NCBI GenBank assembly: GCA_035476635.1
Contig: DATILI010000190.1
Location: forward strand, 1-20,950
Direction: 5' to 3'
Source of the DNA: DATILI01 sp035476635
Lineage (GTDB): Bacteria; Pseudomonadota; Gammaproteobacteria; Burkholderiales; Burkholderiaceae_C
Length of the DNA stretch: 20,950 nucleotides
How positions within the stretch are numbered: position 1 is the first letter of the stretch; each line of letters begins with the position of its first letter. This document shows, piece after piece, positions 1 to 6,301 of the stretch. The position numbers and the translations under genes are program-made. The notes beneath the pieces were generated by a model. That model was given only the letters and a program-made list of their open reading frames with translations, was not told where the DNA came from and did not search any database.

Positions 1-145
1 CGTGGCGGCCATCACCAACCGCAACGGCGATGCCCTGGCCCAGCCGATCCGCCGCGACACTTCATCCGCAGGCCATGCCATCGTCAGCGCCGTGACCGAG
101 CACAGCGTCAAGGTCCGCTTCGCGGTGGACAAGCTTTACGACTAG
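1..145 (+). CDS. 3' end of an unrecognised protein (partial)
   Basis: An open frame enters from the left edge (first full codon at base 2) and ends at TAG 143-145, giving 47 C-terminal residues that finish in VRFAVDKLYD. The composition is ordinary and soluble, with no cysteines, membrane segment or recognisable motif. I do not recognise the family, and the fragment is too short to assign a function. Its codon use is GC-rich like the neighbours, so it is probably a genuine gene end rather than a chance frame. The repeat-rich stretch that follows begins within about 100 bases of the stop. Confidence 0.6.
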   Translation, partial: VAAITNRNGDALAQPIRRDTSSAGHAIVSAVTEHSVKVRFAVDKLYD

Positions 146-250
146 TGCGCGCGAGTGCCGGGGAGGCAAAGGCGCGTGCGGGCAGACGGCCACGGCGCTT
201 TCGCGGCACGGTTTTTGGTGTTCTTCGCAAATACCGACACCGCCTCAGCT

Positions 251-483
251 TCGCGGCAGGCGGTGCCCGCTGGGGGCACACTGTGGGGCGGCGAGAAGCG
301 CAGGCCTGGGGTCGGCGCGCAAAGCGCGCTTCGTAAACTGACTCGTCGCGGCTGTCCGAACGGAGAGAGCAAAGCGAACAAAGTGAGTTCCGCGACGCGA
401 CCCCAGGACGAGCATCGCAGCGCAGTCGAAGCGAAGCGCAGACCGCCACAGTGTGCGCCCCCAGCGGGCACCGCCTGTCGCGA
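251..483. repeat. Long imperfect inverted-repeat mosaic, intergenic
   Basis: Bases 251-286 reappear as the reverse complement at 446-483, differing by one substitution and a two-base indel. Inside, CCTGGGGTC (305-313) pairs with 399-407, and CGTCGCGG (344-351) pairs with 390-397. The whole stretch could fold as a nested long hairpin centred near 370. No plausible coding frame explains it: the frames that cross it are low-complexity Arg/Ala. Repeats with a CTCGTCGCGGCTGTCCGAA-like core are, to my recollection, dispersed between genes in Comamonadaceae, so this is likely one copy or a chimera of copies. Together with the pseudogenes to its right it accounts for the gene-free stretch 146-502; I see nothing else there. 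Confidence 0.8.
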
Positions 484-502
484 CGCGCGGAGCTGGCAAG
501 CC

Positions 503-676
503 TCACCCCGCGCGCGCAGCGGCCGGAATGCGCGTGCCGCCATTCGCCACCAATGCCGCGCCGGTCACGAACGAGGCCTCGTCGCTGGCCAGGAACAGGC
601 AGGCCGCGGCCATCTCTTCGGGCGAGGCCATGCGGCCCAGCGCGATGCGCGCCACGCCTGCGCGGCCGAACGCGTC
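503..676 (-). pseudogene. C-terminal remnant of a short-chain dehydrogenase/reductase
   Basis: Reading the minus strand down to the TGA at 503-505, the last 50 or so codons encode a typical SDR C-terminus: ALGRMASPEEMAAACLFLASD, then a VTG segment and an NGG turn before the end. In this family (FabG-like SDRs) these residues follow the catalytic YxxxK helix, which is absent here: upstream (higher coordinates) the frame runs straight into the antisense of the deacetylase gene. The remnant therefore keeps only about the last fifth of a roughly 250-residue enzyme and cannot be functional. The right boundary is approximate (about 650-690). It marks one side of a rearrangement junction. Confidence 0.75.
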
Positions 677-685
677 AGCGCAACC

Positions 686-1450
686 ATGCCGGCCGCGGCG
701 GCCATGGACACCGTGCTGCGCGGCGAGCACCAGAATGCATTCGCGATGTCGCGCCCGCCGGGCCACCACTGCCTGCGCGAACACAGCATGGGCTTTTGCC
801 TGTTCGACAACATCGCCTTCGGCATCGAGGCGATGAAGGCCGCGCACGGCGTGGAGCGCATCGCGGTGATCGACTGGGACGTACACCACGGCAACGGCAC
901 GCAGGCCATCTTCTACGACCGGCCCGACGTGCTCACCATTTCGCTGCACCAGGAAAACTGCTTTCCCTTCGGCTACAGCGGCGCCGGGGACCGCGGCACG
1001 GGCGCCGGGCTGGGGGCCAACGTCAACATCCCGCTGCAGCCCGGCGGCGGGCACGCGTCGTACATGGTTGCGTTCGAGCGCATCGTGGTTCCGGTGGTGA
1101 ACCGCTTCAAGCCCCAGCTGATCGTGGTGGCCAGCGGGCTGGAGGCCAACGGCGTGGATCCGCTGGCGCGCTTGCAACTGCATGCCGGCTCATTCCGCGA
1201 GATAACGCGGCTGACCAAGCAGCTCGCAGCGCGCCACTGCGGCGGCAAGCTCGCCGTGGTGCACGAGGGCGGCTATGCCGAGGCCTGCGTTCCCTTCTGC
1301 GGGCTGGCCGTGATGGAAGAACTCTCGGGCCACCGCACCGAGGTCGAGGATCCGTTCTTCGCGGTGTTCGACCAGCAGCAGCCGGGGGCGCGCTTCATGG
1401 CGCTGCAGCGGGAGTTGATTGACGAGATGGTGGGTTTGCACGGGCTTTGA
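686..1450 (+). pseudogene. Histone deacetylase / acetylpolyamine amidohydrolase family, 5'-truncated
   Basis: From about base 686 the frame is clear class II HDAC-like sequence: RPPGHH (substrate-pocket histidine pair), DWDVHHGNGTQ (Asp and His zinc ligands), a glycine-rich loop, then HEGGY (transition-state tyrosine) and PFCGLAV. Bacterial relatives of about 370 residues carry some 110-120 further residues before this point. Here they are missing and the sequence runs into an SDR remnant on the other strand. ATG codons at 686 and 704 are in frame, giving at most 254 residues, with no convincing ribosome site. The usual third zinc-ligand motif GFDA reads GLEA (CTG GAG at 1139-1144), so Asp is replaced by Glu. 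Truncation plus ligand change suggests a dead gene, though a residual product is possible. The stop lies 2 bases from the convergent metallophosphoesterase stop. Confidence 0.8.
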
Positions 1451-1452
1451 AG

Positions 1453-2313
1453 TCACTTCGCACCGGAACGCACTGTAACCATTACCCACTCGGGCCGCCG
1501 GTTGAAACGCACAGGCAGAATGCTCACACCCAGGCCGCTGGTCACGTACATGCGGTTGTCGCCATGCTCCACCCAGCCATAGGCCCATGCAAGCGGTGCC
1601 GCGCCGGGCACGATCAGCGCGCCGAAGAACGGCAGCGCAACCTGGCCGCCATGCGTGTGCCCAGCGACGACAAGGCCCTGCAGGGTCGGCAAAGTCTTCA
1701 GGCTCGCGGGGTCATGCATCAGCACCAGGGCTTGGGCACCGTTCGGTAGCTTGGAGACCGCCACAGCAGGCCGTGAATGGCCAGTGAAATCATCGCCGAT
1801 GCCGACGACCCACAAGGCTGTGCCCGGGATCGGCATCGCGTCGTTCTCAATGACCTTGATGCCCTGGCGCTCAAAGGCGGTGCGAAACTTTTCTTCGTCG
1901 AACCACCAGTCGTGGTTGCCCAGCACGGCGTAAACGCCCAGCGGTGCTTTCAGTTGCCCGAGCACCGCAGCGATCTCGTCTTCCGCTGTCGCTGCGATCT
2001 CGGGGCGGTAGTCACCGTCGGCGATGAAGTCACCTGGCAGCAGGATCACATCGGGCCGTGCGGCATTGATCTCATCAACGATCTGCCGCGCGCGTTCGAT
2101 GGTCATCACGCGCCACAGCGGCCGCTTGGTGAAGTGCCAGTCCGAAGCAACGGCCACCTTCAGGCCTTGCGGTCCTTGCCATCGAGGCACCTGGTGGTCG
2201 ATCTCACGCTTGGCAATCCAGCGCGGCTCCACGACCACGGCCCAACAGGCGAGCAGCAGCGCGGCCAACTGAAGCCAGGCCCACCACCGCAGCCAAGCGA
2301 AGCGGCCTCTCAT
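1453..2313 (-). CDS. Membrane-anchored calcineurin-like metallophosphoesterase (YkuE/YaeI-like)
   Basis: A 286-residue protein with one N-terminal membrane segment (about residues 9-27, after a positively charged start) and a calcineurin-type phosphoesterase domain. All metal-site motifs are visible in order: D58-W-H60, G94-D95, G132-N-H-D135, a histidine in LMHDPAS, and GHTHGGQ near the C-terminus. The YkuE/YaeI branch is known for acting on membrane-associated phosphoesters; the substrate here is unknown. I chose ATG 2311-2313 because it overlaps the TGA of the upstream YchJ-like gene in an ATGA, which implies translational coupling. An upstream in-frame codon at 2346 would bury the start inside that gene. 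The two genes form an operon. Confidence 0.9.
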   Translation of the reverse strand: MRGRFAWLRWWAWLQLAALLLACWAVVVEPRWIAKREIDHQVPRWQGPQGLKVAVASDWHFTKRPLWRVMTIERARQIVDEINAARPDVILLPGDFIADGDYRPEIAATAEDEIAAVLGQLKAPLGVYAVLGNHDWWFDEEKFRTAFERQGIKVIENDAMPIPGTALWVVGIGDDFTGHSRPAVAVSKLPNGAQALVLMHDPASLKTLPTLQGLVVAGHTHGGQVALPFFGALIVPGAAPLAWAYGWVEHGDNRMYVTSGLGVSILPVRFNRRPEWVMVTVRSGAK

Positions 2314-2720
2314 CCGGAAATCATGTCGCCATCGTCGTAATACCAACGCCCTTCTTCCAGCACAAAACGGCTGCGTTCATGCAGGCGCACGGCACGCCCC
2401 TTGAGCCGGTAGCGCGCGACGAACTCCACCTCGGCACGGTCCGGCGCAGTCAGGCGATGGGTGCGCACCTGCAGCCCCAGCCAGCGCGCATCGGCATCGA
2501 AATCGAGATGCGCGGGCCGCGTGCTCGCATGCCATGTGGCCAGCAGGTAGTCGGCGCGCTCGCGCACGAAGGCGCTGTAGCGCGAACGCATCAGGTTCTC
2601 GGCATCAGGTGCCGGCGTCGTGTCGAAGTGCTCGACATACCGCGCGCAGCACTCGTCCCACGCCAGCGGGCGGCGTTGCGGCGACAGGCGGCCGCAGGGG
2701 CAAGGCGATGGTGGCGACAC
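2310..2720 (-). CDS. YchJ-like UPF0225/SEC-C family protein
   Basis: About 136 residues. The N-terminus carries a CPCG metal-binding motif (near residue 7) followed by DECCARY, then the family hallmark ENLMRSRYSAFV and ATWH. The C-terminal half is an NTF2-like beta-rich domain ending FVLEEGRWYYDDGD. The family's biochemical role is not established; the cysteines probably bind zinc. The C-terminal second SEC-C motif found in longer members is absent. The start is uncertain: GTG at 2718-2720 places the CPCG at the usual distance, and no in-frame ATG exists between it and the divergent brnT. Its stop overlaps the metallophosphoesterase start by four bases. Confidence 0.85.
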   Translation of the reverse strand: MSPPSPCPCGRLSPQRRPLAWDECCARYVEHFDTTPAPDAENLMRSRYSAFVRERADYLLATWHASTRPAHLDFDADARWLGLQVRTHRLTAPDRAEVEFVARYRLKGRAVRLHERSRFVLEEGRWYYDDGDMISG

Positions 2721-2732
2721 GGCTGAGAGTTT

Positions 2733-2753
2733 TGTATGTGATGATAATATACA
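2733..2753. promoter_or_regulatory. AT-rich dyad between ychJ-like gene and brnT (candidate BrnA operator)
   Basis: The 36 bases between the two divergent starts hold an AT-rich island in GC-rich surroundings. TGTAT (2733-2737) and ATACA (2749-2753) form an inverted repeat with an 11-base spacer. BrnA antitoxins of the ribbon-helix-helix type are known to repress their own promoter, so this is the natural operator candidate. A GATAAT at 2743-2748 could be a -10 for brnT, and TATTAT on the other strand (2744-2749) one for the ychJ-like gene. Neither has a good -35 box. Confidence 0.4.
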
Positions 2754-2756
2754 CGT

Positions 2757-3059
2757 ATGATTGATCTCAGCAAGATCAGCGGCTTCGACTGGGACACAGG
2801 CAACGCCCGCAAAAGCGAGGAAAAGCACGGCGTCTCGATGGCAGAGGCAGAACAGGTGTTTTTCAATACACCACTGCTGCTCCTGGAGGACGCGACCCAC
2901 AGCCAACGGGAGCCCCGCATGCACGCTTTGGGCAAGACCGATGAAGGACGTGCAATACACATCACTTTCACGTTGAGGAAGGCGGGCCAGTTGATTCGTG
3001 TAATTTCTGCCAGAGACATGCACCGAAAGGAGCGAATGATTTATGACCAAGCCAACTAA
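2757..3059 (+). CDS. brnT: BrnT family ribonuclease toxin
   Basis: A 100-residue protein with the full DUF497/BrnT pattern: FDWDTGN near the start, KHGVS, EAEQVFF, a HS..E.R block, LGKTDEGR, and the C-terminal ISARDMHRKER with the basic RNase-site residues. BrnT toxins are RelE-like ribonucleases that cut cellular RNA and are neutralised by BrnA. ATG 2757 is the only in-frame start. It has no Shine-Dalgarno sequence, and the nearest -10-like box is about 9 bases upstream, so the message may be leaderless or nearly so. The toxin is encoded first and overlaps the antitoxin by 17 bases, the usual BrnTA order. The pair sits between two minus-strand operons as a small accessory insert. Confidence 0.92.
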   Translation: MIDLSKISGFDWDTGNARKSEEKHGVSMAEAEQVFFNTPLLLLEDATHSQREPRMHALGKTDEGRAIHITFTLRKAGQLIRVISARDMHRKERMIYDQAN

Positions 3060-3321
3060 GGCCGCATTGAAGGCGACCCCGAAGTTCACCAGCGAGAAAG
3101 ATGAGCGGGCGTACTGGGAGGCCCACGATTCCACCAAACACCTGGACTGGTCCAAAGCCCAGAAAGTGTCCCTGCCCAACCTGAAGCCCACCACCAAGAC
3201 CATCTCCTTGCGCCTGCCTCAGCACCTGCTGGACTCGATCAAGATGGCGGCCAATTCCCGTGATGTGCCCTACCAGTCACTGATCAAGGTCTGGTTGCAG
3301 GAAAAGCTGCACAGCCATTGA
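3043..3321 (+). CDS. brnA: BrnA family antitoxin (CopG/ribbon-helix-helix)
   Basis: 92 residues. The lysine-rich N-terminal half, with the KDERAYWEAHDSTKHLDW stretch, is the toxin-wrapping region typical of BrnA. The C-terminal half, TKTISLRLPQHLLDSIKMAA followed by VPYQSLIKVWLQEKL, is a ribbon-helix-helix DNA-binding domain. It neutralises BrnT and most likely autorepresses the operon at the AT-rich dyad upstream. ATG 3043 lies inside the 3' end of brnT and is preceded by AAAGGAG at a good distance, so the antitoxin has a strong ribosome site where the toxin has none. This fits higher antitoxin synthesis. Confidence 0.92.
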   Translation: MTKPTKAALKATPKFTSEKDERAYWEAHDSTKHLDWSKAQKVSLPNLKPTTKTISLRLPQHLLDSIKMAANSRDVPYQSLIKVWLQEKLHSH

Positions 3322-3441
3322 CCGGAACTTAGGGCATGAAAAGGGCCCAGAGTTTTAGAAGCTGCCGCCTAAAGACAGGACTGGCTTCAGAGGTCGAACA
3401 ACATGACGGACATGCCTTCGACTTTCCATCTCCTGCCGGCA

Positions 3442-4821
3442 TCACTCCAGCATTTCCACGCGCAACCGCGTAACCGCCCCAGCCACGCCCGTGGTCAGCG
3501 CTAGGCGCGAAAGGGCCTGCGCCACGGCGCTCTCCGGCGTTTCGTGCGTCAGCACCACCAGGTTGTGCGGCGCATCGGCAGCCTCATCCTCACGCTCATG
3601 GCACAGCGACTGAACAGGCACACCGCATTCGTGCAGCACTTGCAGTACAGCGGCCTGGCCCTGCGCGCCTGGTGCGATCGGCACACGCAGGTAATGGCGC
3701 GTGCATACGTCCGTGGGCGGCAGCACGGGCAGTTCGCGCAGGGCTTCGGGGTGGAAGGCCAGGTGCGGCACGCGCTGTGCGTTGGGTGCGCCATGCAGGC
3801 GGGCCAGGTCGACCAGGTCGGCGATCACGGCGGAGGCGGTCTGCTCAGCGCCTGCACCGGCGCCGTAGTACATGGTCAGGCCCGAGGCATCGCCCTTGAC
3901 GAAAATGCCATTCATCGCGCCGTCGACCTGTGCCAGCAGGTGCTTCGCGGGCACCAGCGCCGGATGCACGCGCAGCTCCAGCCCCGCAGCGCGGCGCCGG
4001 GCGATGCCCAGCAGCTTGACGCGAAACCCGAGCCGCTCGGCGCAGGCGATGTCCAGTGCCTGCAAATTCTGGATACCCTCGGTCTGCACTTGCGCAAACC
4101 GCACCGGCGTGCCGAACGCGTTGGCGGCCAGCAGCGTGATCTTGTGCGCGGCGTCGATGCCCTCGATATCGAATGTGGGGTCGGCCTCGGCATAGCCCAG
4201 TGCTTGCGCTTGCGCGAGCGCGGTGGCGAAGTCCAGGCCTTCGTCGCGCATTTTCGAGAGGATGAAATTGGTCGTGCCGTTGACGATGCCCGCCACCCAT
4301 TCGATCTCATTGGCCGCCAGGCCTTCGCGCAGCGCCTTGACGATGGGAATGCTGACCGCCACCGCGCCTTCGTAGGCAACAGTGACGCCATGCCGCTGCG
4401 CGGCCGCGAAGATCTCGTGGCCATGCTCGGCCAGCAGGGCCTTGTTGGCGGTCACCACATGCTTGCCGTGCGCGATGGCGCGCAGCACCCATTCGCGCGC
4501 GGCTCCGGTGCCGCCCGCCACCTCGACCACCACATCGATGCCGGGGTGGCTGGCCAGGTACAACGGGTCGTCCGTCAGCTCCACATCGGCATCGCCCACG
4601 ATGGCGGCCGCGCGCACGAGATTGCGCGCAGCAAGCGCCACGATCTCGATGCCGCGCCCGGCCCGGCCGCGGATCGGCGCCTGGTTGCGGCGCAGGACGC
4701 GCCAGGTGCCGGCGCCGACGGTGCCGATGCCGATCATGCCGACGCGCAAGGCGCGCAGTGGGCGCAGGTCGGCACCACCGCCAAGGGCGGCAAGAGGGCT
4801 GAGGTCAGGGTCGTTGAACAT
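3442..4821 (-). CDS. hom: Homoserine dehydrogenase
   Basis: 459 residues. It reduces aspartate semialdehyde to homoserine with NAD(P)H, the branch step to threonine, methionine and isoleucine. Order of domains: an N-terminal Rossmann fold with GIGTVG (31-36) and VVTANKALLAEHG around K127; the catalytic domain with NGTTNFI (181-187), GYAEADP (E212) and the D218..K227 segment; and a C-terminal ACT domain (about 380-459) that normally mediates threonine feedback. It is a monofunctional enzyme with no aspartokinase part. ATG 4819-4821 has a GGAG ribosome site and adds about 20 residues before the usual start of this family. Transcription appears to be governed by the upstream attenuator. Confidence 0.96.
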   Translation of the reverse strand: MFNDPDLSPLAALGGGADLRPLRALRVGMIGIGTVGAGTWRVLRRNQAPIRGRAGRGIEIVALAARNLVRAAAIVGDADVELTDDPLYLASHPGIDVVVEVAGGTGAAREWVLRAIAHGKHVVTANKALLAEHGHEIFAAAQRHGVTVAYEGAVAVSIPIVKALREGLAANEIEWVAGIVNGTTNFILSKMRDEGLDFATALAQAQALGYAEADPTFDIEGIDAAHKITLLAANAFGTPVRFAQVQTEGIQNLQALDIACAERLGFRVKLLGIARRRAAGLELRVHPALVPAKHLLAQVDGAMNGIFVKGDASGLTMYYGAGAGAEQTASAVIADLVDLARLHGAPNAQRVPHLAFHPEALRELPVLPPTDVCTRHYLRVPIAPGAQGQAAVLQVLHECGVPVQSLCHEREDEAADAPHNLVVLTHETPESAVAQALSRLALTTGVAGAVTRLRVEMLE

Positions 4822-4836
4822 GGGCTTTTCTCCGAA

Positions 4837-4867
4837 CAAAAAGTAAACCCAGCTGCCAGGCTGGGTT
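4837..4867 (-). terminator. Attenuator terminator in the hom leader
   Basis: On the minus strand, AACCCAGC (4867-4860) and GCTGGGTT (4853-4846) form an 8-base-pair stem with a 6-base loop, followed directly by a T-rich run (TTTACTTTTTG). This intrinsic terminator lies about 16 bases upstream of the hom ribosome site, between the Thr/Ile leader peptide and hom, where an attenuation terminator would be. Confidence 0.8.
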
Positions 4868-4892
4868 CTTTCGCAGGGAGAAGAGATAACAC

Positions 4893-4919
4893 CAGGTGGC
4901 CGCCGGAAACGGCCACCTG
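4893..4919 (-). promoter_or_regulatory. Upstream leader hairpin of the hom attenuator
   Basis: CAGGTGGCCG and its exact reverse complement form a 10-base-pair stem with a 7-base loop, starting 6 bases after the leader-peptide stop. Its 3' arm, extended a few bases (minus strand 4895-4888), can alternatively pair with the 5' arm of the terminator (7 pairs with one bulge). That pairing is a candidate antiterminator exclusive with both hairpins. The wiring is inferred: a ribosome stalled on the Thr codons would not clearly reach the 5' arm. Confidence 0.65.
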
Positions 4920-4925
4920 CGCGAG

Positions 4926-4958
4926 CTAGGGGGCCGCGGTGGTAATGGTGGTAATCAT
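4926..4958 (-). CDS. Threonine/isoleucine leader peptide (attenuator)
   Basis: A ten-codon frame, MITTITTAAP then TAG, starts at ATG 4956-4958 and is preceded by GGAG at about 9 bases. Four of its ten residues are threonine and two isoleucine, which closely recalls the E. coli ThrL peptide in composition. Two hairpins, the second with a T-run, separate it from homoserine dehydrogenase. By analogy with thr operon attenuation, slow translation when Thr- or Ile-tRNA is scarce would favour read-through into hom. The peptide itself has no other expected function. No clear promoter could be assigned between the acyl-CoA dehydrogenase stop and this start. Confidence 0.78.
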   Translation of the reverse strand: MITTITTAAP

Positions 4959-5065
4959 TCGTGCGTTCTCCGCCCGCGCTGGCGCGGACGCAACCCGACA
5001 CGCCAAGGAGGCGGCGCAGGTGGCGGTGTGAACGGATTGGCACGGCATGATCGGCCCAGTGTAAC

Positions 5066-6196
5066 TCAGGCCAGAGCGCGCTGGATGATGATCTTCTGCA
5101 CGTCGGAGGTGCCTTCGTAGATCTGGCACACGCGCACGTCGCGGTAGATCCGCTCCACCGGAAAATCATTCACGTAGCCATAGCCGCCCAGCGTCTGGAT
5201 CGCGGCGCTGCACACCTCCTCGGCCATCTCGCTGGCGAACAGCTTGGCCATGGCGGCTTCCTTCAGGCAGGGCCGGCCGGCATCGCGCAGGCTGGCCGCG
5301 TGCCAGATCAGTTGGCGCGCCGCTTCCAATTTTGTCGCGCACTCGGCAAGCCGAAAGCCCACGGCCTGGTGGCTGAAGATCGGCTGGCCGAAGCTTTGGC
5401 GTTCCTTGGAATACGCCAGCGCCACCTCGAAGGCGCTGCGCGCCATGCCCACGCTTTGCGCGGCGATGCCGATGCGCCCGCCTTCCAGCGCACCCAGGGC
5501 GATCTTGTAGCCCTCGCCCTCGGCACCGATCAGATTCTCGGCCGGGATGCGGCAGTTGTCGAAATTGATCTGCGCCGTGTCGCTCGAATGCTGGCCCAGC
5601 TTGTCTTCCAGGCGCGCGACCACATAGCCGGGCGTGTCGGTCGGCACCAGAAAGGCGCTCATGCCCTTCTTGCCCGCGGCCTTGTCGGTCACCGCGACCA
5701 CCACCGCCAGATGGCCGTTCTTGCCGCTGGTGATGAACTGCTTGACGCCGTTGAGCAGGTAGCTGTCGCCCTCTTTCACGGCGGTGGTCCGCAGCGAGGA
5801 GGCATCCGAGCCGACGTGCGGCTCGGTCAGGCAGAACACGCCGAGCAGCTCACCCTGTGCCAGCCGGGTCAGCCAATTCTTTTTCTGCGCGGCATTGCCA
5901 TAGCGCATCAGAATCGCGTTGACCGGGCAGTTGGTCACGCTGATGGCGGTGCTGGTGCCGCCGTCACCCGCGGCGATTTCCTCCAGCACCAGCGCCAGGG
6001 TCACGTAGTCGAGGTTGGCGCCGCCAAACTCCTCGGGCACGCAGATGCCGTAGGCACCCAGGGCGGCCAGGCCCTGGTGCGCATCCTTCGGGAAGTGGTG
6101 CTCCTTGTCCCAGCGCGCGGCGTGCGGCCAAAGCTCCTCCTGCGCGAACGCGCGCACGGCGTCGCGGATCATTTCCTGGTCTTGTGTGAGCAGCAT
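5066..6196 (-). CDS. Acyl-CoA dehydrogenase, short-chain type
   Basis: 376 residues, the normal length for the family. It introduces an alpha,beta double bond into an acyl-CoA using FAD and passes electrons to ETF. Visible features: FAD/substrate motif CLTEPHVGSDA, then FITSG, the RQSFGQPI stretch, LGGYGY, and the C-terminal YEGTSDVQK in which E361 is the expected catalytic base (the position used by short- and medium-chain enzymes). Butyryl- or 2-methyl-branched acyl-CoA are reasonable substrates; the sequence alone does not decide. ATG 6196 has AAGAGGA six bases upstream. A perfect palindrome shared with the leucine-catabolism operon lies 33 bases upstream, suggesting control by the same MerR regulator. 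Confidence 0.93.
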   Translation of the reverse strand: MLLTQDQEMIRDAVRAFAQEELWPHAARWDKEHHFPKDAHQGLAALGAYGICVPEEFGGANLDYVTLALVLEEIAAGDGGTSTAISVTNCPVNAILMRYGNAAQKKNWLTRLAQGELLGVFCLTEPHVGSDASSLRTTAVKEGDSYLLNGVKQFITSGKNGHLAVVVAVTDKAAGKKGMSAFLVPTDTPGYVVARLEDKLGQHSSDTAQINFDNCRIPAENLIGAEGEGYKIALGALEGGRIGIAAQSVGMARSAFEVALAYSKERQSFGQPIFSHQAVGFRLAECATKLEAARQLIWHAASLRDAGRPCLKEAAMAKLFASEMAEEVCSAAIQTLGGYGYVNDFPVERIYRDVRVCQIYEGTSDVQKIIIQRALA

Positions 6197-6228
6197 GGCG
6201 TTCCTCTTTGCGGCGGGGTGGGCCGGAG

Positions 6229-6250
6229 TTGACGTTTACGTAAACGTCAA
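6229..6250. promoter_or_regulatory. LiuR-type operator, copy 1
   Basis: A perfect 22-base palindrome: TTGACGTTTAC followed by its exact reverse complement. The identical 22-mer recurs at 14137-14158, and a one-mismatch version at 14667-14686. This copy lies between the acyl-CoA dehydrogenase (minus) and the J-domain gene (plus). The match between sites next to acyl-CoA catabolic genes and a LiuR-like MerR gene in the window supports calling it that regulator's operator. TTGACG within it could serve as a -35 box in either direction; -10 boxes are weak. Confidence 0.8.
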
Positions 6251-6271
6251 TCATACCGGGCATCGACTACA

Positions 6272-6287
6272 TTGAGCGTACGCTCAA
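6272..6287. promoter_or_regulatory. Second palindrome, candidate operator of a different regulator
   Basis: TTGAGCGTACGCTCAA is a perfect 16-base palindrome 21 bases from the LiuR-type site and 15 bases before the J-domain gene's ATG. Its size and symmetry resemble TetR-family operators. The cognate regulator is not in the window, and I cannot name it. Confidence 0.5.
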
Positions 6288-6301
6288 ATCACGTTCAAGA
6301 A

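Noticed and set aside
155..1450. A 431-residue fusion protein reading from 155 through the repeat into the HDAC domain
   Set aside because: The first 170 or so codons cross a non-coding inverted repeat and the antisense of an SDR remnant, and show no protein-like composition. Only the part after about 686 resembles the family.
3322..3441. Possible terminator or attachment site between brnA and hom
   Set aside because: Only a weak GGGC...GCCC pairing is visible, with no T-run, and no duplicated sequence flanks BrnTA. Nothing could be supported in these 120 bases.
5066..5169. An extended 575-residue start for homoserine dehydrogenase
   Set aside because: It would read through the leader peptide, both attenuator hairpins and the end of the acyl-CoA dehydrogenase gene. 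ATG 4821 has a good ribosome site and gives normal family length.
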